Assembly: GCF_020740895.1 (NCBI RefSeq)
Contig: NZ_JAILXP010000029.1
Span: 1 to 32,178, forward strand
Reading direction: 5' to 3'
Length of the DNA: 32,178 bases
Origin: Streptomyces sp. UNOB3_S3
GTDB lineage: Bacteria > Actinomycetota > Actinomycetes > Streptomycetales > Streptomycetaceae
The notes under the pieces: model-generated
Databases searched by the model: none
The model's input: only the letters and a program-made list of their open reading frames with translations
What the model was told of the DNA's origin: nothing
Made by a program: the position numbers and the translations under genes
In this document: positions 13,926 through 21,946 of the stretch, in pieces
How the letters are laid out: each line of letters begins with the position of its first letter
Position numbering within the stretch: the first letter of the stretch is position 1

Positions 13926-16622
13926 CTAGAGCCGCGGGTCCACCGGCTCGGACTCCAGCGCGAGGACCGCGAAGACCGCCTCGTGGACCCGCCACAGCGG
14001 CTCCCCCTCCGCCAGCCGGTCCAGCGCCTCCAGGCCCAGCGCGTACTCGCGCAGGGCGAGCGAGCGCTTGTGGCCGAGGTGGCGTATGCGCAGCCGGGCC
14101 AGATTCTCCGGGCGGGTGTACTCGGGCCCGTAGATGATCCGCAGATACTCCCGGCCCCGGCATTTGATGCCCGGCTGGACGAGCTTTCCGTCCTCCCCGC
14201 GCACATACGCCTGGAGCGGCTTGACGACCATGCCCTCGCCACCGGCGGCGGTGAGGTCGAGCCACCAGCGGGTGCCCTCGGCGACGGACGCCTCGTCCCC
14301 GGTGTCGACGACGATGCGGCGGGTGGGGGCGAGCAGCCCGCCGGCGTCGCCGGCGCCCGCGTCCCGCGCCACGATCCGGTCGATCATCGCGAGCTGTTCG
14401 TCGTGCGGGACAGTGGCCAGGCTGCGGCCCTCGGAGGCCAGGATCTGGAACGGCGCCAGCTGGATCCCGTCCAGGCCGTCCCCGTCGCCGGCCCCGTCGG
14501 TGCCGGCGGCCGGGCCGGTGGTCCAGCAGTAGCGGCGGTACGCCTCCGTGAAGGCCTCGGCGTCCTCGGCCCGCTCACGCTGGCGGCCGAGCAGCTCGGC
14601 GACGTCCAGGCCCCGGGCCGCGGCGGACTCCAGGGCCGAGAGCGCGCCCGGGAAGACCGCACCGGAGGCGGCGCCCACGGCCGCGTACTGATTGCGCAGC
14701 AGCCCCTGGGCCTTGAGGGACCAGGGCATCAGCTCGGCGTCCAGCAGCAGCCAGTCGGTGGTCAGCTCCTCCCAGAGCCCGGCACCCTCCACGCAGCGGC
14801 CCAGCCGCTCCAGGAGACGGGTGGCCACCTCGGTGTCGTCGAAGAACGGCCGGCCCGTACGGGTGTACACCGCGCCGGGCACACCCTCGGGCACCCCGAA
14901 ACGCTCGCGCGCCACGTCCGCGTCACGGCAGACCAGGACCACAGCGCGGGAGCCCATGTGCTTCTCCTCGCACACCACCTGACGCACGCCGTCGGCACGG
15001 TAGGCGGCGAAGGCCTCCGCCGGGTGCTCCAGGTAGCCCTCCTCCTTGGAGGTGGCGCAGGGGGCCATCGTCGGCGGCAGGTAGACCAGCCGGCGGGGCT
15101 CGACCGCGAAGCGGCTCATGACCTCCAGAGCCGCCGCCGCGTTCTCCTCCTTGACCGCGACCCGGCCCAGGTGCCGGGTCTCCACGACGCGGCGGCCGGT
15201 GACGTCGGCGAGATCCAGCGGGCGGCCGTCGGCGCCGCCGGGCGCCTCGCTGGCCAGCGGCCGCAGCGGCTCGTACCAGACGCGCTCGGCCGGCACGTCC
15301 ACGAGCTCGCGCTCGGGCCAGCGCAGCGCGGTCATCTTGCCGCCGAAGACGGCACCGGTGTCCAGGCAGATGGTGTTGTTGAGCCAGGTGGCCGCGGGGG
15401 TCGGGGTGTGGCCGTAGACCACGGCGGCCCGGCCCCGGTAGTCCTCCGCCCACGGGTAGCGCACGGGCAGGCCGAACTCGTCGGTCTCGCCCGTCGTGTC
15501 GCCGTACAGCGCGTGCGAGCGGACCCGGCCGGAGGTACGGCCGTGGTACTTCTCGGGCAGCCCCGCGTGGCAGACGACCAGCGCGCCGCCGTCGAGGACG
15601 TAGTGGCTGACGAGCGAGCCGATGAACTCCCGCACCCGCTCCCGGAACTCCGGGTCCCGCTCCGCCTCCCGCTCCAGCTGCTCGATCGTCTCGGCGAGGC
15701 CGTGCGCGACCTTGACCTGACGACCGCCGAGGAAGCGGCCGAGCTTGTTCTCGTGGTTGCCGGGGACGCACAGGGCGTGCCCGGCGGCGACCATGCCCAT
15801 CACCAGGCGCAGCACACCGGGGCTGTCGGGGCCCCGGTCGACGAGGTCGCCGACGAAGACGGCGGTGCGGCCCTCGGGGTGCGCGGCGTCGACGGGACGG
15901 CCGGCGTCGTCGCGGACGAGGTCGTAGCCGAGCCGGGTCAGCAGGCTCTCCAGCTCGGAGCGGCAGCCGTGGATGTCACCGACGATGTCGAACGGGCCGG
16001 TGAGGTGGCGCAGGTCGTTGAAGCGGCGCTCGCGCACGATCTCGGCGGATTCCGTGCGGGCCGTGCCGCGCAGGACGTGCACCTTGCGGAAGCCCTCGCG
16101 CTCCAGGTGGCGCAGGGAACGCCGCAGCTCGCGCTGGTGGCGCTGGATGACGCGCCGGGGCAGGCCGGCCCGGTCGGGCCGGGCGGCGTTGCGCGCGGCG
16201 CAGACGTCCTCGGGGATGTCGAGGACGATCGCGACGGGCAGCACATCGTGCTCCCGGGCGAGGGCGACGAGCTGCTTGCGGGCCTCGGGCTGGACGTTGG
16301 TGGCGTCGACGACGGTCAGCCGGCCGGCCGCGAGGCGCTTGCCGACGATGTAGTGCAGGACGTCGAAGGCGTCCTTGCTGGCGCTCTGGTCGTTCTCGTC
16401 GTCGCTGACCAGGCCGCGGCAGAAGTCGCTGGAGACGACCTCGGTCGGCTTGAAGTGCCGTGCGGCGAAGGTGGACTTGCCGGATCCGGTGGCCCCGACG
16501 AGGACCACGAGCGACAGGTCGGGAACGGCCAGCGCCGCCCGTTCCTCAGCCGTTCGCCCCTCCGCGGTACGGCTCTCCACGCTGCTCTCAGTACTGCTCT
16601 CCGTTGTGCGGTCCTCGGTCAT
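13926..16622 (-). CDS. pnkp: Bacterial Pnkp: polynucleotide kinase-phosphatase-ligase (RNA repair)
   Basis: 898 residues from ATG 16622, overlapping the hen1 stop as ATGA. Three modules: a 5' polynucleotide kinase with P-loop GATGSGKST (43-51); a calcineurin-like phosphatase with GDIHGC (215-220), GDLVDRG (258-264), GNHE (288-291), HAG (352) and YGHTP (403); and a C-terminal nucleotidyltransferase/ligase with K554 in EEKHMG. In characterised bacterial Pnkp proteins these heal both ends of cleaved RNA and adenylylate the ligase lysine, while Hen1 is needed for sealing and 2'-O-methylates the 3' end. Targets are typically tRNAs cut by ribotoxins. The N-terminal 35 residues are Ser/Thr/Glu-rich and probably disordered. 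Confidence 0.93.
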   Translation of the reverse strand: MTEDRTTESSTESSVESRTAEGRTAEERAALAVPDLSLVVLVGATGSGKSTFAARHFKPTEVVSSDFCRGLVSDDENDQSASKDAFDVLHYIVGKRLAAGRLTVVDATNVQPEARKQLVALAREHDVLPVAIVLDIPEDVCAARNAARPDRAGLPRRVIQRHQRELRRSLRHLEREGFRKVHVLRGTARTESAEIVRERRFNDLRHLTGPFDIVGDIHGCRSELESLLTRLGYDLVRDDAGRPVDAAHPEGRTAVFVGDLVDRGPDSPGVLRLVMGMVAAGHALCVPGNHENKLGRFLGGRQVKVAHGLAETIEQLEREAERDPEFRERVREFIGSLVSHYVLDGGALVVCHAGLPEKYHGRTSGRVRSHALYGDTTGETDEFGLPVRYPWAEDYRGRAAVVYGHTPTPAATWLNNTICLDTGAVFGGKMTALRWPERELVDVPAERVWYEPLRPLASEAPGGADGRPLDLADVTGRRVVETRHLGRVAVKEENAAAALEVMSRFAVEPRRLVYLPPTMAPCATSKEEGYLEHPAEAFAAYRADGVRQVVCEEKHMGSRAVVLVCRDADVARERFGVPEGVPGAVYTRTGRPFFDDTEVATRLLERLGRCVEGAGLWEELTTDWLLLDAELMPWSLKAQGLLRNQYAAVGAASGAVFPGALSALESAAARGLDVAELLGRQRERAEDAEAFTEAYRRYCWTTGPAAGTDGAGDGDGLDGIQLAPFQILASEGRSLATVPHDEQLAMIDRIVARDAGAGDAGGLLAPTRRIVVDTGDEASVAEGTRWWLDLTAAGGEGMVVKPLQAYVRGEDGKLVQPGIKCRGREYLRIIYGPEYTRPENLARLRIRHLGHKRSLALREYALGLEALDRLAEGEPLWRVHEAVFAVLALESEPVDPRL

Positions 16623-18166
16623 GCGGTCCTCGCCTCCTTCGCGCTCTCGTCGGTGCCGCGCTGCTTGCCACTCACACCATTCACGTCGTTCACATCGTTG
16701 TTCGTTTTCCTGGCCGTGTCCTCGTCCGCGTCGCCCCGGTGGAAGACGGCCATCTGCGTCGGCGGCCCCACCTCGGGGTCGTCGGGCCCCACGGGCAGGA
16801 ACTCCACCGTGTACCCATGGCGCTCGGCGACCCGCTCGGCCCAGGCCCGGAACTCCTTCCGGGTCCACTCGAAACGGTGGTCCGCGTGGCGCACATGCCC
16901 GGCCGGCAGGGTCTCCCAGCGGACGTTGTACTCCACATTGGGCGTCGTCACGACGACCGTCGCCGGGCGGGCCGCGCCGAACACCGTGTACTCCAGGGCG
17001 GGCAGCCTCGGCAGGTCCAGGTGCTCGACGACCTCGCTGAGCACGGCGGCGTCATAGCCGGCGAGCCTGCGGTCGGTGTAGGCCAGGGAGCCCTGGAGCA
17101 GTGCCACACGGGCCGCCTGCCGTTCCGGCATCCGGTCCAGGCGCAGCCGCCGCGAGGCCTCCTTCAGCGCGCGTATCGACACATCGACGCCCATGATCTC
17201 GGTGAAGCGGGCGTCCTTCAGCAGCTCCCCCACCAGCTGCCCCTGGCCGCAGCCGAGGTCGAGCACCCGGGACGCCCCGGACCGGCGCAGGACGTCGAGG
17301 ATCGCCGCACGGCGCTGCACCGCCAGGGGTACGGGCCGCTCCTCGGTGTCCGCCGCCTCGTCGACAGCGTTGTCCAGCTCCTCGGCCTCGGTGTCGTCGG
17401 CCTCGGCCAGCCGGGCCAGCGCCAGGCGGTCGAGGGCGTCACGGGTGAGGCCCCAGCGGCGGGAGAGATAGCGGCTGGTGATCAGTCGCTGCTCGGGGTG
17501 GTTTTCCAGCCAGCCCTCGCCGAAGCGCAGCAGCTTCTCCACCTCGTCGGGCGCGACCCAGTAGTGCTTGGCGTCGTCCAGCACCGGCAGCAGCACATAC
17601 AGCTGCCGCAGCGCCTCGACCAGCCTCAGCTCCCCCTCCAGCGTCAGCGACACATAGCGCGAGTCGCCCCACTCGGGGAACCGCTCGTCCAGTGCCACCA
17701 GACGGGCGGTCACCGTCCAGCCCAGCGGCGTGAAGAGCCGCTCCACGAGCGCGGCGCCTCCCCGGGCGGGCAGCGCCGGGATCTCGATGCGCAACGGGCG
17801 CACCCGCCCCGGCAGTTCGGGCCGGGCCGCGCACTGTCCCTTGATGGCGCTGGAGAACACACTGCCGATCGCCACTGCCAGCAGCGAGGAAGCCGCGTAG
17901 GGACGGTCGTTGACGTACTGCGCCAGCGCCGAGTCGGGGGCGCCGCCCCGGCCACGGCCCTTGCCGCGCCGGACGAGCGCCACCGGATCGACCTCGAGCA
18001 GCAGCGCCGCCGTGCAGCGCGCCACGCCGGCCTCGGGGTAGAGGACATGCGCGGTGCCATGGGAAGTGGAGAACCGCTGCGCCTTGTCGGGGTGCTTGTG
18101 CAGCAGGAATCCGAGGTCGGTCGCGGGATTCTCGGCGTCACCGGAAGTACTGATCGTCAGGAACAC
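16619..18166 (-). CDS. hen1: Hen1: 3'-terminal RNA ribose 2'-O-methyltransferase
   Basis: 515 residues from GTG 18166; the N-terminus FLTIST...ATDLGFLLHKHP is the normal start of bacterial Hen1. The N-terminal half is the Hen1-N domain that supports Pnkp ligase activity. The C-terminal half is a SAM methyltransferase with VLDLGCGQGQL (about 320) and the metal-binding pattern EVVEHL plus a later His in HADHRFEW. It methylates the 2'-OH of the 3' terminal nucleotide at the cut site before sealing, making the repaired RNA resistant to the same nuclease. It precedes pnkp with a 4-base overlap. No ribosome site is seen; a -10 hexamer 7 bases before GTG suggests a leaderless message. Confidence 0.93.
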   Translation of the reverse strand: MFLTISTSGDAENPATDLGFLLHKHPDKAQRFSTSHGTAHVLYPEAGVARCTAALLLEVDPVALVRRGKGRGRGGAPDSALAQYVNDRPYAASSLLAVAIGSVFSSAIKGQCAARPELPGRVRPLRIEIPALPARGGAALVERLFTPLGWTVTARLVALDERFPEWGDSRYVSLTLEGELRLVEALRQLYVLLPVLDDAKHYWVAPDEVEKLLRFGEGWLENHPEQRLITSRYLSRRWGLTRDALDRLALARLAEADDTEAEELDNAVDEAADTEERPVPLAVQRRAAILDVLRRSGASRVLDLGCGQGQLVGELLKDARFTEIMGVDVSIRALKEASRRLRLDRMPERQAARVALLQGSLAYTDRRLAGYDAAVLSEVVEHLDLPRLPALEYTVFGAARPATVVVTTPNVEYNVRWETLPAGHVRHADHRFEWTRKEFRAWAERVAERHGYTVEFLPVGPDDPEVGPPTQMAVFHRGDADEDTARKTNNDVNDVNGVSGKQRGTDESAKEARTA

Positions 18167-18173
18167 GCGGTCG

Positions 18174-18179
18174 ATTATC
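18174..18179 (-). promoter_or_regulatory. -10 element of a probable leaderless hen1-pnkp promoter
   Basis: On the minus strand GATAAT matches five of six bases of the -10 consensus and ends 7 bases before the GTG start of hen1, so transcription would begin at or next to the start codon. It lies between the mmuM stop and hen1. No good -35 is visible. Confidence 0.4.
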
Positions 18180-18200
18180 CAAGCCCGACTGTCCTGATTC

Positions 18201-19196
18201 CTACTGGTTTTCCAGCAGCTCGGCCAACTCCGCAATCCGTTCCGGGCCGACGCGGCAGCAGCCGCCGACGATCCGGGCCCCGGCGGCCCACCAGGCCGCG
18301 ACCCGCGCGGGATCGAATGTCGCACGCCCCCGCCAGTCCCTTGCTCGCTCATCCCATCCCTCCCCACTGTTCGGATAGACCACGACCGGTTTCCCCGTCA
18401 CCCGGGCGGCGATCTCCACCGCCCGGTCCACATCGCCCGGCGCACAGCAGTTGACCCCGACGGCGATCACCTGATCGTTCCCGGCGGCCACCGCGAACGC
18501 CTCCGCCAGCGGCTGCCCCGCCCTGGTGGCCTCGCCCTCGACGCTGTACGACAGCCACACCGGCACCCCGTAGCCCCGTACGGCCCGCAGCAACGCCCGC
18601 GCCTCGTCCATGTCCGGCACGGTCTCCAGCGCCAGCACATCCGGCCCGGCCCCGGCCAGTACCTCGATCCTCGGCCGGTGGAACCGCTCCAGCTCCGCGA
18701 CGCTCAGCCCGTACCGCCCCTTGTACTCGCTGCCGTCCGCGAGCATCGCCCCGTACGGCCCGACGGACGCGGCGACCCAGACCTCCCGCTCCGCCCGCGC
18801 GGCCGCCCGGCGCGCCAGCTCCACGCTCCGCCGCAGCAGTGCGGCCGTCTCCTCTCTCCCCAGACCCCTTTTCGCGAACCCCTCGAAGGTCGCCTGATAG
18901 CTGGCCGTGATGAGCACCTGGGCGCCCGCCCGGACATAGGCCGAGTGCGCAGCCTCGATCTGCGCGGGATCGTCGGCGAGCAGCCGCGCCGACCACAACT
19001 CGTCGGACAGGTCACAGCCCTGGGCCACCAGCTGATTGGACAGCCCACCGTCCAGGACGAGCGGCCCTCGCGCGAGCGCGGCCGCGAGCGGTCCGACGGG
19101 CAGTGCGCCCGGCACCTCGGGCAGGTCAAACGCGTCGGGTGGCACGGCAGGCGAGGTGCCGTGCTGCGTACCGGGCGGTGTATCGGGGGCGGACAT
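18201..19196 (-). CDS. mmuM: Homocysteine S-methyltransferase
   Basis: 331 residues from ATG 19196, with GGAGG nine bases upstream; an earlier in-frame start at 19238 lacks this. Motifs: LVLDGGLSNQL near the N-terminus, ASVGPYGAMLADGSEY, ETVPDMDEA, and the zinc-binding cysteines in GVNCC and GGCCRVGPE. The enzyme transfers methyl from S-methylmethionine (or SAM) to homocysteine, giving methionine. It lies upstream of hen1 on the same strand, 34 bp apart, so read-through into the RNA-repair genes is possible. A link through SAM supply to Hen1 is only a thought. Confidence 0.92.
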   Translation of the reverse strand: MSAPDTPPGTQHGTSPAVPPDAFDLPEVPGALPVGPLAAALARGPLVLDGGLSNQLVAQGCDLSDELWSARLLADDPAQIEAAHSAYVRAGAQVLITASYQATFEGFAKRGLGREETAALLRRSVELARRAAARAEREVWVAASVGPYGAMLADGSEYKGRYGLSVAELERFHRPRIEVLAGAGPDVLALETVPDMDEARALLRAVRGYGVPVWLSYSVEGEATRAGQPLAEAFAVAAGNDQVIAVGVNCCAPGDVDRAVEIAARVTGKPVVVYPNSGEGWDERARDWRGRATFDPARVAAWWAAGARIVGGCCRVGPERIAELAELLENQ

Positions 19197-19506
19197 CAGG
19201 GTGTTCCTCCAGCGGCTGGGCGGGCCTCTCCCCACCACTATCGCGCCCCTCTCCCCGCACCTCCGTCCCGCCTGCTCGAACAGACGTCAACAGGCCGCCT
19301 CATGCCCTCCCCTACTCACTCCGGCCGGGTGAAATTCCCCCACGCCGGACGGCCCACGGAGCCTCCGCCAGTGTCCGGCGCGTCCGGCTGATCGTTGGCT
19401 CGGGCGGAGCCGGACCGCCCGGCCCGCGCACCGGTGTCCGCTGCCGGAGGCGACGACCGCAACGCCGCCCGACCGCACGGGGAGGGCGAGGGCCGAGGAG
19501 GCCACC
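19197..19506. other. 310-bp intergenic region between divergent genes
   Basis: No gene is supported here. It holds an imperfect 17-bp dyad TCACTCCGGCCGGGTGA (19316-19332), and a perfect 8-bp inverted repeat GTCCGGCT (19382-19389) / AGCCGGAC (19408-19415) with an 18-base loop. The mmuM ribosome site lies at the left edge and the GAGGAGG site of the small gene at the right edge. Both transcription units must start here. Confidence 0.5.
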
Positions 19507-19734
19507 ATGACCCAGGAAGCCGCGCCCGACGAGGCCATGCCCACCCAGGCCGCTTCCCCACAGCAGGGCGCACCCAAGGGCCTGCTGCAACAGATGGAGG
19601 AGCTGATGGCGGCGCTCAACGCCGATCTGACGCAGCTCGACGCCGACCTTCAGTCGTCGGAGCGGCGAGCCGTCGACGAGCCCGAGGAGCCCGCCGAGTC
19701 CGCCTCGCCCAAGGGCGGCACCGGCACGGGCTGA
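19507..19734 (+). CDS. Small acidic hypothetical protein
   Basis: 75 residues with strong G/C third positions and an excellent ribosome site (GAGGAGG, 5 bases before ATG), so it is very likely translated. The centre (KGLLQQMEELMAALNADLTQLDADLQ) should form an amphipathic helix or short coiled coil. The ends are low-complexity, rich in Ala, Pro, Glu and Gly, and end in GGTGTG. I do not recognise a family. It converges on the DUF6099 gene with 20 bp between stops. Size and composition recall Pup, but the Pup C-terminal GGE/GGQ is absent. Confidence 0.68.
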   Translation: MTQEAAPDEAMPTQAASPQQGAPKGLLQQMEELMAALNADLTQLDADLQSSERRAVDEPEEPAESASPKGGTGTG

Positions 19735-19754
19735 CCTCCACTTCCCCGGGCCCC

Positions 19755-20213
19755 TCATGCCGCACCGCCTCGCGTCCGCAGGGCGAGCCGTCTGAGCAGC
19801 CCTCCGATCCTGTCGCTGGTCTCGTCGGCGGCGTCGATCGCCTCTATGCACTGCCAGTAGACGGCGTCCTCCTCGCAGGCGCCGGCGACGCCCACCAGCG
19901 CGATGCCGACCTCGCCCAGGAGCTCGCCGAGGTCCGTCAAAGCCGCCCAGGGGTCGCGTACTTCGGCGAGCTGCGCCGCCCGTAAGCCTCCGGACCGCAG
20001 CGCGGTCTGGCGCAGCGCGCCGGAGGCCCGGGCCCCGGCCTCGCTGAGGCCGAGGGCCGCCGCGCGCGCCTCGAAGGGTCCGTGAAGGGCGAGATGGCTA
20101 CCGATGGCCTCGGCCAGCGCCTGCGCCTGCCATGCCTCCACGACGATGTCCCGCACCTCCCTGGCCTGCGCCAGGGCGTGCCGGGTGGCCACGATGAGCC
20201 GCACTGCCTCCAT
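19755..20213 (-). CDS. Hypothetical protein, DUF6099-like
   Basis: 152 residues from ATG 20213, preceded by GGGGGA. The opening EAVRLIVATRHALAQAREV followed by VEAWQAQALAEAIGSHLALHG is, from memory, a streptomycete family annotated DUF6099. The whole protein is predicted alpha-helical, without membrane segments or catalytic motifs. It contains one in-frame TTA codon (19985-19983), so translation should depend on bldA. A BldD-like site and two DnaA-box sequences lie just upstream. No function can be assigned. Confidence 0.72.
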   Translation of the reverse strand: MEAVRLIVATRHALAQAREVRDIVVEAWQAQALAEAIGSHLALHGPFEARAAALGLSEAGARASGALRQTALRSGGLRAAQLAEVRDPWAALTDLGELLGEVGIALVGVAGACEEDAVYWQCIEAIDAADETSDRIGGLLRRLALRTRGGAA

Positions 20214-20247
20214 GACCGTCCCCCATGTTTTCCGTCTGCCCGCTCTC

Positions 20248-20262
20248 ACTACCCAGAGTGAT
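20248..20262. promoter_or_regulatory. Possible BldD-type operator
   Basis: ACTACCCAGAGTGAT fits the published BldD pattern NTNACNC(A/T)GNGTNAN at all but one fixed position. The perfect dyad TCACT-ACCCAG-AGTGA (20246-20261) overlaps it. It lies 35-50 bases before the DUF6099 start codon. Confidence 0.3.
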
Positions 20263-20299
20263 GACTAACCGCCGGAAAAGCCAGGGGAATTCAGAAATC

Positions 20300-20326
20300 T
20301 GTGGATACCAAATGCGGTGTGGATAA
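20300..20326. promoter_or_regulatory. Two direct DnaA-box sequences
   Basis: TGTGGATAA (20318-20326) is the exact complement of the classical DnaA box TTATCCACA. TGTGGATAC (20300-20308) differs in the last base. Both have the same orientation, 18 bp apart start to start. They lie between the end of the MazG-like gene and the DUF6099 gene. There are too few boxes and no dnaA, dnaN or gyrase genes, so this is not the replication origin. Confidence 0.5.
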
Positions 20327-20331
20327 CTCAA

Positions 20332-20775
20332 TCACTCCGGAGAGTGACGACCCCTGTGATCGTCGACGCCGTCACCGGCCTCCTGCGGTGCCGGAAATCG
20401 CCGCTCATTTCGGTCGATCTTCGCCGAAAGCGCCGCCAGAACGTCGATCCCCAGCACCTCGCAGAACTGGAGCAGGTAGGCCAGGACGTCCGCGACCTCG
20501 TCCTCGACCCGCGCGGAGGTCGAGGGGTCCTCCATCACCCGGGCCGACTGCTCCGGCGTCAGCCACTGGAAGATCTCGACCAGTTCGGACGCCTCGACGC
20601 TGAGCGCCGCGACCAGGTTCTTGGGGGTGTGGAACCGCTGCCAGTCGCGTGCCGCGGCGAAGGCCGCCAGCCGGTCCTGCAACGCCCGGACGTCGAGAGC
20701 CGGCGCCGCGGCGGGCTCGTGGTGGCCACCGTGGCCTTCTTCAGGATGTTCAAGGTGTTCAGGCTGTTCACTCAC
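20332..20775 (-). CDS. MazG-like nucleotide pyrophosphohydrolase
   Basis: 147 residues from GTG 20775, overlapping the upstream ATPase stop as GTGA. The all-alpha NTP-pyrophosphatase motif is clear: E61xxE64 in EASELVEIFQW and E93xxD96 in EDEVADVLAYLL, which bind magnesium and the nucleotide triphosphate. Such small single-domain members hydrolyse (d)NTPs, often modified pyrimidines, to monophosphate and pyrophosphate. The first 20 residues are unusual, rich in His and Glu (EHLEHPEEGHGGHHEP), and may bind metal or be disordered. Third gene of a SepF-ATPase-MazG run. Confidence 0.88.
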   Translation of the reverse strand: MSEQPEHLEHPEEGHGGHHEPAAAPALDVRALQDRLAAFAAARDWQRFHTPKNLVAALSVEASELVEIFQWLTPEQSARVMEDPSTSARVEDEVADVLAYLLQFCEVLGIDVLAALSAKIDRNERRFPAPQEAGDGVDDHRGRHSPE

Positions 20776-21920
20776 GTCCCCAGGTCTACCATCGACGCCC
20801 CTGCCACCTCGTCGGCCGCTTCCGCTGCCTCTCCTCGCACTGTCCCCACCAGTCTGATGTGCCCCCGCTCACACATCCGCGCCGCCAGCCCCAGCAGCTC
20901 CCGGGCCTGCCGCGCGTCGAGGCACCGGTCGAGCCCGTCCGCCAGGATCGTGAGCACCTGCCGGGCCGGCAGCACCTCGGCCGCCGGATCCACCGCCAGC
21001 ACCCCGGGCCCCGTGAGCAGCACCAGGCACAGCGCCAGATAGCGCAGCTCGCCGTCTCCCAGCCGTTCCAGCGGGGTGGTCGCCCCGGCCTGCCGCGCCA
21101 GGACGGCCCGTACGAACCCACCGTCGAGGCCCTCCACCGACAGCCCGTCGACGGGGCCCCGGCAGCCCGCGCCCGCCGCGGCGACCAGCAGCGCGTGCCG
21201 GGTGACGCACTCGCTGCGGGTGCGCCCCAGCACCGCGGCAACGTTGTCGCACGCGCCCCGCAGCCGCCCGTCGCGCGCGGCGACCGGCGCGCGCATCAGC
21301 TCGGGCCGGGGGTCGCAGGGGAAGACCGAGCGCAGGGCGATCACGACCTGCTCGGCCGCGTCGAGGACCATCCGCTGCCCGGCGGTCTTCCCCGCGACCC
21401 GCAGCGGCAGCAACGCCGTGCCCAGCCGGTCGTCGGGCAGGGGCGCGCGGGTGACGGGCACGGAACCCGCCGTGTGCCAGGCGGCCTCGACCCTTGGCAG
21501 CCCCGGGTCGCGCAGCGCCGTGGAGAGCAGTGTCCGCCCCGACCCCGTCAGCCGTTCGCCGACCACGCGCAGTTCGGGCTCGGCCTGGACGGCCACGTCC
21601 AGCAGGACCGGCCCCACCGGGCCCTCCACCGTGCACCCGATCCGGAAGCCCCGTCTCCCCTGGGCGTCGGGCCTGGCCTGCTGAGGTACGCACGCCTGGG
21701 CGCCGCCGGCCACCGGGGCGAGCGCCTCGTCGAGGGTGTCACCGCCCGCGAGCCGGGCGAGGGTCTCGTACGCCTCCAGGGCGCTGGACTTGCCGCTGCC
21801 GCTGCCACCCCTGAACAGGGTCAGCGGACCGAGGGGGAAGACAGCGTTGCGGTGCGATTTGAAAGCGGAAAGCCGCAGTTCGGTGACGGCGGGGCGCGGG
21901 TGCGGGTTGGCGGCGTCCAT
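20772..21920 (-). CDS. ABC/RecF-like P-loop ATPase of unknown role
   Basis: 382 residues. Walker A GGSGSGKSS (38-46) follows the RecF/SMC-like opening LRLSAFKSHRNAVFPLGPLTLFRG. An ABC-signature-like segment (LGDGELRYLALCLVLLTG) is followed by VLAVDPAAEVL as a Walker B, in the AAA_21/OLD-like arrangement of soluble ATPases. There is no long coiled coil, nuclease or membrane domain. It sits 26 bp after the SepF paralogue gene and is coupled to the MazG gene. A nucleic-acid or nucleotide-stress role is plausible from this company but unproven. Confidence 0.75.
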   Translation of the reverse strand: MDAANPHPRPAVTELRLSAFKSHRNAVFPLGPLTLFRGGSGSGKSSALEAYETLARLAGGDTLDEALAPVAGGAQACVPQQARPDAQGRRGFRIGCTVEGPVGPVLLDVAVQAEPELRVVGERLTGSGRTLLSTALRDPGLPRVEAAWHTAGSVPVTRAPLPDDRLGTALLPLRVAGKTAGQRMVLDAAEQVVIALRSVFPCDPRPELMRAPVAARDGRLRGACDNVAAVLGRTRSECVTRHALLVAAAGAGCRGPVDGLSVEGLDGGFVRAVLARQAGATTPLERLGDGELRYLALCLVLLTGPGVLAVDPAAEVLPARQVLTILADGLDRCLDARQARELLGLAARMCERGHIRLVGTVRGEAAEAADEVAGASMVDLGT

Positions 21921-21946
21921 GCCTGAGGACCGTAGGCGGCGGATCG

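Noticed and set aside
13839..17057. Very long plus-strand open frame opposite pnkp and hen1 (about 1070 codons)
   Set aside because: It is the antisense shadow of two well-recognised genes; high GC removes stop codons. It has no ribosome site or domain, and its composition is low-complexity Arg/Gly/Val.
19507..19734. Pup (prokaryotic ubiquitin-like protein)
   Set aside because: Similar size and acidity, but it lacks the C-terminal GGE/GGQ and the conserved central helix sequence, and no proteasome genes are adjacent.
20300..20326. Chromosomal origin (oriC)
   Set aside because: Only two DnaA boxes; Streptomyces oriC has many and lies between dnaA and dnaN, which are absent.
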